NCBI GenBank assembly: GCA_964417825.1 | Contig: CAYQJC010000030.1 | Coordinates: 1 to 5,525, forward strand | Reading direction: 5' to 3' | DNA length: 5,525 nucleotides | From: CAYQJC01 sp964417825 | GTDB taxonomy: Bacteria; Patescibacteriota; Minisyncoccia; Minisyncoccales; CG1-02-41-26 | In this document: piece by piece, positions 1 to 4,823 of the stretch | How positions within the stretch are numbered: the first letter of the stretch is position 1 | How the letters are laid out: each line of letters begins with the position of its first letter | Program-made: the position numbers and the translations under genes | Notes under the pieces: model-generated | The model's database searches: none | Told to the model about the DNA's origin: nothing | Seen by the model: the letters and a program-made list of their open reading frames with translations, nothing else

Positions 1-169
1 CTTTTAAAGCTCGGATCCCTAATAAATGTTGGTGAGCCAATCCCGGTTTTGGCCTGCCTTTTCTGATGTTAAAAACATGACAGGGTTGATGAGATACCGC
101 TGCTAAAGAGATAGCGGTTCTTAAAATTTGTCCACCAGATTCAAGATATCCACCATCAATTTCAATCAT
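1..169 (-). CDS. rtcA: RNA 3'-terminal phosphate cyclase, N-terminal part (runs off the window)
   Basis: On the minus strand, an ATG at 169-167 opens a frame that stays open to the window edge (56 codons). It reads MIEIDGGYLESGGQILRTA, then SLAAV, NIRKGRPKPGLAHQHL and IRAL. These match the N-terminal RtcA pattern: IDGG, SGGQILRT, N-I-R-x-G-R-x-x-P-G-L-x-x-Q-H and LRAL. RtcA uses ATP to turn an RNA 3'-phosphate into a 2',3'-cyclic phosphate through a covalent enzyme-AMP intermediate. The adenylated histidine lies near the C-terminus and is outside the window, so activity cannot be judged. Family proteins are usually about 330-340 residues, so roughly one sixth is visible. No Shine-Dalgarno sequence precedes the ATG; a candidate promoter would place transcription onset at or next to it. 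The gene is divergent from the Gre gene. The family call is strong; the exact substrate is inferred. Confidence 0.9.
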   Translation of the reverse strand, partial: MIEIDGGYLESGGQILRTAISLAAVSHQPCHVFNIRKGRPKPGLAHQHLLGIRALK

Positions 170-175
170 TACTTA

Positions 176-203
176 ATATTACATTAATTATTTCTATTGA
201 CAA
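176..203 (-). promoter_or_regulatory. Candidate minus-strand promoter for rtcA
   Basis: Read on the minus strand, TTGTCA (203-198) is followed 16 bp later by TAATAT (181-176), a moderate sigma-70 match (5/6 and 4/6). Transcription would begin about 7 nt past the -10 box, around position 169, which is the A of the rtcA ATG. A leaderless mRNA is therefore possible. The -35 box overlaps the plus-strand TTGACA of the Gre promoter. AT-rich sequence gives chance -10 matches easily, so this is tentative. Confidence 0.4.
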
Positions 204-224
204 AGAGTTTCAGAGAGGTATGAT
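197..224 (+). promoter_or_regulatory. Sigma-70-type promoter of the Gre-factor gene
   Basis: A perfect TTGACA (197-202), a 16-bp spacer and TATGAT (219-224, 5/6 of consensus) form a near-consensus housekeeping promoter. Predicted transcription onset is near 231, about 7 nt before the ATG at 238. The -10 box covers the upstream in-frame ATG at 220, so that codon would not be in this transcript. This decides the start of the Gre gene and predicts a very short 5' leader. Confidence 0.75.
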
Positions 225-237
225 AAAGGGTAGGTTT

Positions 238-708
238 ATGTTAGAAGAGAAGTATTATTTAACCAAAGAAGGACTGAAAAAAATAAAGAAAGAATATAAA
301 AAACTTTTGAGTTTAAAAAAACTCAAATCGAAAGGAGGTGCTCCTTCGGTTTTACATTCCGATGAATTAAGTGCTGAGTTTGTTTCTTATCGGGAAGATC
401 TTGATTTCTTAGAGTCAAAAATTGAGGAATTAGAACATGTTTTAAGGAATTATGAACTTATAAAACCTCCTCCCAAGAAAGAAAGGGATAAAGTTCATCT
501 CGGGGCTCAGGTTAAAGTAGAAGTGGATGGTCAAACCGACGAATTTATGATTGTTGGCACATTAGAGGCAAATCCTACCATGGGTAAAATTTCAAATGAA
601 TCACCAGTAGGAAAGGCTCTCTTAGGTCATCGAGTTGGTGATGAAGTTCTTGTTTCCTCACCGGTTAAAAAAGTCTACAAAATTAAAAAAATAAATTACA
701 AAATATAA
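238..708 (+). CDS. GreA/GreB-family transcript elongation factor with atypical coiled-coil tip
   Basis: This is a 156-residue protein of normal Gre length. Gre factors insert a coiled coil into the RNA polymerase secondary channel and stimulate cleavage of backtracked RNA. Residues 5-75 form the predicted antiparallel coiled coil, opening with YYLTKEGLKKIKKEY. Residues about 84-154 form the FKBP-like domain, with VHLGAQV, EFMIVGTLEA, GKISNESPVGKALLGHRVGDEV and YKIKKI. The usual tip G-D-L-S-E-N-A-E-Y is replaced by H-S-D-E-L-S-A-E-F (residues 40-48). This aligns two residues short, so the second catalytic acid of GreA seems absent while D42/E43 remain. An upstream ATG at 220 would add six residues but lies inside the -10 box; starting at 238 gives the canonical M-x(6)-LT opening. 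The protein may be a cleavage factor or a Gre-like channel binder with altered activity, so I leave the symbol empty. Confidence 0.92.
   Translation: MLEEKYYLTKEGLKKIKKEYKKLLSLKKLKSKGGAPSVLHSDELSAEFVSYREDLDFLESKIEELEHVLRNYELIKPPPKKERDKVHLGAQVKVEVDGQTDEFMIVGTLEANPTMGKISNESPVGKALLGHRVGDEVLVSSPVKKVYKIKKINYKI
306..346 (+). repeat. Two consecutive inverted repeats inside the Gre coding sequence
   Basis: TTTGAGTTT (306-314) and AAACTCAAA (319-327) form a perfect 9-bp stem around an AAAA loop. Four bases later AAGGAG (332-337) and CTCCTT (341-346) form a 6-bp stem around GTG. The second stem contains AAGGAGGTG, an ideal ribosome-binding sequence lying within the coding region, and would occlude it. 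The DNA encodes the first coiled-coil arm and the approach to the tip. Leu/Lys codon use could produce the first stem by chance. Confidence 0.5.
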
Positions 709-719
709 AAATAAATTTC

Positions 720-752
720 AGGGCAAAGATTTTAAGTCCTTTTTTATTTTTT
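720..752 (+). terminator. Weak candidate intrinsic terminator after the Gre gene
   Basis: AGGGC (720-724) pairs with GTCCT (736-740) using one G-U pair, optionally extended by AAA/TTT inside. A run of nearly uninterrupted T follows (740-752). The stem is short, so termination would be partial. The HD gene begins at 755 with no clear promoter or Shine-Dalgarno sequence of its own, so read-through from the Gre promoter is a plausible source of its transcript. Confidence 0.4.
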
Positions 753-754
753 AT

Positions 755-1396
755 ATGAAGAATCTTATTAAATTTTTAACTGAGATTGGAAAACTAAAGG
801 AAGTTAAAAGGAAGGGATGGAAATTGAGGGGGGTAAAGAATCCTGAGACAATTGCTGCTCACTCTTTCCGAATGGCAATTATGGCTTGGTTGCTAGCCAA
901 TCAAAAGAAACTTGATGTAAATCGAGTAATAAAAACAGCTTTAATCCATGATCTTTGTGAAGTATATGCCGGTGATACTACCCCCTATGATAAACTCCTT
1001 TCCAAAAACAAGAAAGAAATAAGAGAGATATTTAACAAATGGCCTCGATTTCCTCAGAAACAGAAGAAAAAAAATTTTTCCGAAAAATATAAAAAAGAAA
1101 ATAAGGCTCTTCGAAAACTTACTCAAAACATACCTCCCCTAATTCAAAAAGAAATTCGACTTCTTTGGGAAGATTATGAGAGAGGATCAACCCCTGAGGG
1201 GAGATTTGTCCGTCAAGTGGATAGATTGGAAAATCTCTTGCAGGCTTTAGAATACTCCAAAAGGGGAGAGAAGTTTTCGATTGAGCCCTGGTGGATTCAA
1301 ATCGAAGAGTTAATAGATATTCCAATTTTAATTGAATTTATGAAAGCTTTAGAGAAGGAATTTCCTTCTCCTGAAAAGGAGGGCGTGAGAAAATGA
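755..1396 (+). CDS. HD-domain phosphohydrolase, YfbR/HDDC2-like (probable 5'-deoxynucleotidase)
   Basis: This is a 213-residue soluble protein. Metal-binding signatures of the HD superfamily are visible: H36 in ETIAAHSFRMA, the H65-D66 pair in ALIHDLCEVYAGD, and D156 in GRFVRQVDRLENLLQALEY. E69 and D74 (in A-G-D-T-T-P) fit catalytic positions of the YfbR/HDDC2 group, which hydrolyses deoxynucleoside 5'-monophosphates using divalent metal. The WEDYERG segment near residue 138 is also typical of HDDC2 relatives. A lysine-rich stretch at about residues 80-117 sits between G-D-T-T-P-Y and the next conserved helix and is longer than in human HDDC2. The stop overlaps the DUF72 start by four bases (ATGA), suggesting coupled translation. 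No Shine-Dalgarno is visible before the ATG. A role in nucleotide salvage or pool control is inferred; substrate preference is not readable from sequence. Confidence 0.85.
   Translation: MKNLIKFLTEIGKLKEVKRKGWKLRGVKNPETIAAHSFRMAIMAWLLANQKKLDVNRVIKTALIHDLCEVYAGDTTPYDKLLSKNKKEIREIFNKWPRFPQKQKKKNFSEKYKKENKALRKLTQNIPPLIQKEIRLLWEDYERGSTPEGRFVRQVDRLENLLQALEYSKRGEKFSIEPWWIQIEELIDIPILIEFMKALEKEFPSPEKEGVRK
1376..1382 (+). promoter_or_regulatory. Strong Shine-Dalgarno for the DUF72 gene
   Basis: AAGGAGG lies 10 nt before the ATG at 1393, inside the end of the HD gene. It is the only strong, well-placed ribosome-binding sequence in the window. It fixes the DUF72 start and shows that the organism does use anti-Shine-Dalgarno pairing, at least for this operon-internal gene. 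Confidence 0.85.
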
Positions 1397-2169
1397 TTGA
1401 GGAAGGGAAAATCTATATTGGTACTTCGGGTTGGGTGTATGGGCATTGGGAAGGGATTTTTTATCCAAATGATTTACCCTCAAAAGATAAATTAAAATAT
1501 TATTCCCAACACTTCAAAACAGCAGAAGTGAATTATTCTTTTTACCATTTACCTCGGCCGACAACCTATCAGAAATGGTACATTGAGACCCCGGCCGATT
1601 TTTTATTTGCTCTCAAAGCATCAAGATTTATTACCCATATTAAAAGATTAAGAGGAGTAAAAGTTGCCTGGAGGACTTTTTTAGAGAATGCTTTAAATCT
1701 TAAAGAAAAGTTAGGTCCAATTTTGTTCCAATTTCCCCCTAGTTTCCGAGCAACAGAGGATAATGTTAAGAGATTAGAAAATTTTCTAAAAGCTATACGT
1801 AATAAAATTGCCATGGCTGAATTATTACGTATTGCCATGGAGTTTCGAGAAAAAACTTGGTGTAACCAGAAAATTTACAATCTGCTTAAAAGATATAATG
1901 TAGCTTGGGTGATTGCTGACTCTCCTCGTTACCCTCGGGCTGATGAGGTGACAGCCGATTTTATCTATATTAGAATGCACGGCTCTCAAACAATGTTCTC
2001 TTCCAAATACACTAAAAAAGAACTTTCGGCTTTAGCTGAGAAAATAAAAAAATGGCAAAAGCAGGGAATTGATATTTATTGTTATTTTAACAACGACTTT
2101 CATGGCTATGCTATAGAGAATGCCCGAGACCTTTTGAAATTGGCCGTTGACATAGGTTGTTCTATTTGA
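1393..2169 (+). CDS. DUF72 (YecE-like) TIM-barrel protein
   Basis: The 258-residue protein is full length for the DUF72 family. Conserved blocks appear in order: IYIGTSGWVYGHWEGIFYP (residues 7-25), the EVNYSFYHLP segment with following K-W, FALKASRFITHIKRL, GPILFQFPPSF (108-118), the IAMEFREKTW block (147-156), ADFIYIRMHGS, and a C-terminal CYFNNDFHGYAIENARDL (230-247). The family has a TIM-barrel fold and is widespread in bacteria and archaea, but I know of no established reaction. It overlaps the HD gene by ATGA and has a strong ribosome-binding site, so the two proteins are probably made together; that does not prove a shared pathway. Residues 139-149 hold a repeated I-A-M from a 10-bp direct repeat and make this region longer than I expect. 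The stop is at 2167-2169, with 57 bp to the next start. Confidence 0.93.
   Translation: MIEEGKIYIGTSGWVYGHWEGIFYPNDLPSKDKLKYYSQHFKTAEVNYSFYHLPRPTTYQKWYIETPADFLFALKASRFITHIKRLRGVKVAWRTFLENALNLKEKLGPILFQFPPSFRATEDNVKRLENFLKAIRNKIAMAELLRIAMEFREKTWCNQKIYNLLKRYNVAWVIADSPRYPRADEVTADFIYIRMHGSQTMFSSKYTKKELSALAEKIKKWQKQGIDIYCYFNNDFHGYAIENARDLLKLAVDIGCSI
1796..1840 (+). repeat. Imperfect palindrome plus 10-bp direct repeat in DUF72 coding DNA
   Basis: Arms at 1796-1805 and 1822-1831 (TACGTAATAA and its complement) are centred exactly on an 8-bp palindrome GCCATGGC (1810-1817). Separately, ATTGCCATGG occurs at 1807-1816 and again at 1831-1840, a 24-bp period that keeps the reading frame and gives IAMAELLR followed by IAMEFRE. 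The structure fits a small in-frame insertion or duplication; its origin is inferred. Confidence 0.6.
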
Positions 2170-2226
2170 TCGTTAAAAGCATTAAGGGCTAAAGGTCAGA
2201 AGAATTAAAGTTTGTTTAGAATTAAT

Positions 2227-3048
2227 ATGAAAAAAATTACCTTAGGAATTTTAATTACTTTGACTATTTTAGCGGTTTCTGGAGTAGCGGGGGCAGCTTG
2301 GCATATTCCTTTACTTGATTCAGCAACAAAGAATGCAAAAGTATCCGATAAATCACCAGCAATTAAAATCACCGAGAATAGTTTAACTTTAACGCCTCCA
2401 GGACTGGAAAGGATTGTTTACATCCACTACAAAAAAGGATTTGCCAAACCGCCTTGGGCTAGGGGAGGTAAAAAGCAGTCTAGTTGTTTTGACTTTTTAG
2501 GAAGAGGGGCAAAATGGAAAGAGTTGCCGATAAGTTATGTGGTCCATCCAGAAGTAGAAGCAACGGTTCCAGAAGCGATATTTACTAGTGCAAAAACTTG
2601 GGATAGGGCAGTACCTTCAAAAGAGCTTTTTTCTGATAGTTATACAGAGGATCCCACAGCAAGCTGGGATGGCGATGCTCCCGATGGTCGAAATGAGTTA
2701 GTATTTGGTGACTATCCCGAGGAAGGGGTAATAGCAGTAACTGTGGTTTGGGGGTACTTTTCTGGGCCACCTAGCACCAGAAAAATTGTTGAATTTGATG
2801 TAATGTTTGATACCGAGTATGTTTGGGGTGATGCTGATCCGGATAATGATGAAATAGTGGATAATCCAGAGGTAATGGATCTCCAAAATATCGCCACTCA
2901 TGAAATTGGGCACGGAATTGGTTTAGCTGATGTTTATGAAGATGGTTGTAAAGAAGTAACAATGTATGGCTACTCTAATTATGGAGAAATTAAAAAAAGA
3001 AGTTTAGAAACGCCAGATATTAAGGGAGTACAGGAACTGTATGAATAA
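2227..3048 (+). CDS. Secreted matrixin-like (M10/metzincin) zinc metalloprotease
   Basis: A 273-residue precursor starts with a type I signal peptide (MKK, hydrophobic core 4-20, A-G-A cleavage after residue 23). The zinc site HEIGHGIGLAD places H225, H229 and D235 as ligands and E226 as general base; Asp is the third ligand where most matrixins have His. M246 in EVTMYGY provides the Met-turn, and PDIKGVQELY closes the catalytic domain as in PF00413. An acidic run with Asp at 202, 204, 206, 208 and 212 just before the zinc helix resembles a calcium-binding loop. Only two cysteines exist in the mature part, C87 and C241; they may form a disulfide, or C87 may act as a cysteine switch. A TTG at 2212 would add five residues but has no better ribosome site; ATG 2227 gives a normal signal peptide. 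No clear promoter lies in the 57-bp gap, so co-transcription with DUF72 is possible. The gene ends at a strong terminator. Confidence 0.88.
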   Translation: MKKITLGILITLTILAVSGVAGAAWHIPLLDSATKNAKVSDKSPAIKITENSLTLTPPGLERIVYIHYKKGFAKPPWARGGKKQSSCFDFLGRGAKWKELPISYVVHPEVEATVPEAIFTSAKTWDRAVPSKELFSDSYTEDPTASWDGDAPDGRNELVFGDYPEEGVIAVTVVWGYFSGPPSTRKIVEFDVMFDTEYVWGDADPDNDEIVDNPEVMDLQNIATHEIGHGIGLADVYEDGCKEVTMYGYSNYGEIKKRSLETPDIKGVQELYE

Positions 3049-3069
3049 TTGACCATTGGAAATCTTAAA

Positions 3070-3107
3070 ACAAAACCTCTTTTCTTCGAGGGGGTTTTGT
3101 TTTTTTT
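3070..3107 (+). terminator. Strong intrinsic terminator after the protease gene
   Basis: ACAAAACCTCTT (3070-3081) pairs along 12 bp with AGGGGGTTTTGT (3089-3100), with two G-U pairs and a 7-nt loop (3082-3088). Seven more T residues follow (3101-3107). This is a classic rho-independent terminator and separates the protease unit from the downstream membrane operon. A-rich sequence upstream of the stem might allow weaker termination from the other side. Confidence 0.9.
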
Positions 3108-3123
3108 GGAGGTAATATATAAT
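3095..3123 (+). promoter_or_regulatory. Promoter of the membrane protein-MFS-polX operon
   Basis: A perfect TATAAT lies at 3118-3123. The -35 side is weak: TTTTGT at 3095-3100 gives a 17-bp spacer and TTGTTT at 3097-3102 a 15-bp spacer. Both lie in the right arm and T-tract of the preceding terminator. Predicted onset near 3130 leaves a leader of about 9 nt before the ATG at 3139. A GGAGGT at 3108-3113 is 25 nt from that ATG and upstream of the predicted onset, so it is probably not used. Confidence 0.6.
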
Positions 3124-3138
3124 AAAAAATACGATTCT

Positions 3139-4167
3139 ATGAAGAAAGTTCTAAAATTTCTGATTGCTTTAGCGATTGGACTTTTTGTTTTTTGGCTGGT
3201 AATGCGAAGAGCTGGCTGGGATAGATTAAGTGAAGCTTTGGTTTTATTGATAAGTTTGAAGGGTCTATTGATTATTCTTTTAACTTTTATTATCGGGGTA
3301 ATCAGCATTTTAAGATGGAAGCTTATTTTAAGGGCTCAAGGTTTTGATTTCAGAGCTAAAGATTTAGGACAACTCTGGCTAGTTGGATTTACCATAAGTT
3401 ATCTCACTCCGGTAGCTCTTTTTGGAGGAGAGGCCTTCCGAATTTATCTAACCAAGAAAAAATTTAATTTAAACTGGGAAAAAAGCGCTGCCTCAGTTGT
3501 CATTGATAAAGTTTTAGATGGAACTTTATTTTTATTATTTTTGTTGGCTGGTATTTTGGCTTTTATCTTTTATGGTTATTTTCCTTCCAAAATGATGGCT
3601 TGGTTTGTAGGGCTAATTTTGGGAGGGCTATTGGGATTACTTTTACTTTTTTATTTTAAAGCTTTAAATAGAGAAAGTACTTTAGAATGGCTATTAAAAA
3701 GATTAGGAATAAGAAAAGAAAAAATTAAAAACACTTTGAATGGGAAAATTATTTTCGATACCGAAAAAGAAGTCATCCGTTTCTTCTCACCTAAAAGGAA
3801 GGCCTTTTGGAAAGGTCTGGGACTAAGTTTTTTGAGATATTTTTTGCTCTTTTTAAGAGCAGGAATCTTAATTTTCTTTTTAAAAGAAGGAGTTGAAGTC
3901 TCGAAGGTTTTAGCTATTTACGGTTTCTGTAACTTAGCTTTGCTTTTTCCCTTGCCCGCTGGTTTGGGAAGTTTAGAAGCGGCTTCAGCTTTCAGTTTCG
4001 GAGCTTTAGGGTTGGGCTTTGGGGCTGGAACTATTTTTGGTTTACTGTGGAGAAGTGCTGATCTGGTTCTATGCTTAATAGGAGTTATCTTTTTGATAAA
4101 ATTCGCAGCTCAATTAGCTGAAGTTAAAATCTTACAATTTATTGACAACCTAAGAAAAATAAAATGA
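3139..4167 (+). CDS. UPF0104 / lysylphosphatidylglycerol-synthase TM-region family integral membrane protein
   Basis: A 342-residue polytopic inner-membrane protein, roughly eight predicted helices, with hydrophobic stretches near residues 4-22, 43-58, 79-95, 129-148 and 152-174 and several more after a polar loop at about 180-225. Family motifs of PF03706 (the MprF flippase-like domain, YbhN/AglD relatives) are visible: SILRWKLIL (56-64), SYLTPVALFGGEAFRIYLTKK (87-107), SVVIDKVLDG (119-128) and PLPAGLGSLEAA (271-282). The family is linked to lipid or lipid-linked substrate translocation; the substrate here is unknown, and the catalytic aminoacyl-transferase domain of full MprF is absent. A TTG at 3049 would add 30 residues but would translate the terminator hairpin; ATG 3139 lies behind it and after the TATAAT box. 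The stop overlaps the MFS start by ATGA, so both membrane proteins are likely co-translated. Confidence 0.9.
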   Translation: MKKVLKFLIALAIGLFVFWLVMRRAGWDRLSEALVLLISLKGLLIILLTFIIGVISILRWKLILRAQGFDFRAKDLGQLWLVGFTISYLTPVALFGGEAFRIYLTKKKFNLNWEKSAASVVIDKVLDGTLFLLFLLAGILAFIFYGYFPSKMMAWFVGLILGGLLGLLLLFYFKALNRESTLEWLLKRLGIRKEKIKNTLNGKIIFDTEKEVIRFFSPKRKAFWKGLGLSFLRYFLLFLRAGILIFFLKEGVEVSKVLAIYGFCNLALLFPLPAGLGSLEAASAFSFGALGLGFGAGTIFGLLWRSADLVLCLIGVIFLIKFAAQLAEVKILQFIDNLRKIK

Positions 4168-4823
4168 AGTTTCATTTAACTCCAAACCGAGTAATTAAAT
4201 ATTTAGTTTTAAGTGACTTAGCTTTTTGGGGTGGCTGGGGATTATTGACTCCAGTTTTTGCCATTTTTATTGTGGAGAAAATTCAGGGAGGGAATGCATT
4301 TGTTGCTGGAATGGCTTCGGCTGTTTTTTGGGTTACTAAATCATTACTGAGAGTCCCCATTGGACTTTTTTTGGATACCTGTCCTTCAGAAAGGGATGAC
4401 TACTTGAGTTTAGTAGCCGGCCTTTTTATTGCTTCTTTAGTACCTTTTGGTTTTGTTTTCGCTAAAAATCCTCTTCATATTTATATCTTGCAGGGAATTT
4501 ATGGTTTGGGTTTGGCTATGTCTCTTGCTGGTTGGACAGCTATTTTTACTCGGCACATTGATAAAGGAAAGGAATCTACTGAATGGGGGTTAGATGCTCT
4601 TTCAGTTGGATTGGGAACAGGGATTGCTGGAGCAGGGGGAGGTTGGGCGGTTACTCAATTTGGATTTACTCCAGTTTTTATCTTAGTGGGAATTTTAGGT
4701 TTAATTGGGGTAAGCTTACTTTTTGGCTTGAGAAACGAGATAAGAGGAGTTTTTGACCATAAACTTTTAGACCGGGGATTGTATTTTCACCTTAAAGATA
4801 TTTTTCATCGAGAGAAAAAATGA
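4164..4823 (+). CDS. Half-size major facilitator superfamily protein (six helices)
   Basis: The 219-residue protein has about six hydrophobic helices (approximately 13-37, 45-68, 81-100, 104-128, 144-164, 169-189), against 12 in ordinary MFS carriers of about 400 residues. The motif-A-like loop between helices 2 and 3 is present as G67-L-F-L-D71-T-C-P-S-E-R77, supporting an MFS N-terminal half. Conserved-looking polar features include D18 in helix 1, the FTRHIDKG loop (128-135), and STEWGLDALSVGLGTG (138-153). After helix 6 a polar tail of about 30 residues ends in a stop that overlaps the polX ATG, so no second half remains and no frameshift is evident. It may work as a homodimer or as a non-transporting membrane factor; the substrate is unknown. 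No clear Shine-Dalgarno is present, and translation is probably coupled to the upstream gene. Confidence 0.85.
   Translation: MKFHLTPNRVIKYLVLSDLAFWGGWGLLTPVFAIFIVEKIQGGNAFVAGMASAVFWVTKSLLRVPIGLFLDTCPSERDDYLSLVAGLFIASLVPFGFVFAKNPLHIYILQGIYGLGLAMSLAGWTAIFTRHIDKGKESTEWGLDALSVGLGTGIAGAGGGWAVTQFGFTPVFILVGILGLIGVSLLFGLRNEIRGVFDHKLLDRGLYFHLKDIFHREKK

Noticed and set aside
8..20. AGCTCGGATCC resembles cloning polylinker sequence
   Set aside because: Read on the minus strand it encodes G-I-R-A-L within a continuous RtcA match, so it is natural coding sequence.
96..118. ACCGCT/AGCGGT inverted repeat, superficially like the polX palindrome
   Set aside because: It lies in the conserved ILRTAISLAAV part of RtcA with no length change, and the arms differ from the polX element; likely chance.
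1190..1203. CCCCTGAGGGG inverted repeat in the HD gene
   Set aside because: The loop is too small for a stable hairpin and no T-run follows; it encodes part of the conserved T-P-E-G-R segment.
2170..2226. Possible promoter between DUF72 and the protease gene
   Set aside because: TTGATC at 2166-2171 has no good -10 at proper spacing, and TAGAAT at 2217-2222 is too close to the ATG; no convincing pair.
2979..3308. Minus-strand open frame across the terminator and membrane-protein start
   Set aside because: It has no family resemblance, crosses a strong terminator and overlaps two well-supported plus-strand genes.
3846..3860. GCTCTT-TTT-AAGAGC hairpin in the membrane-protein gene
   Set aside because: It sits in the middle of a coding helix (L-L-F-L-R-A) without a T-tract after it; composition explains it.
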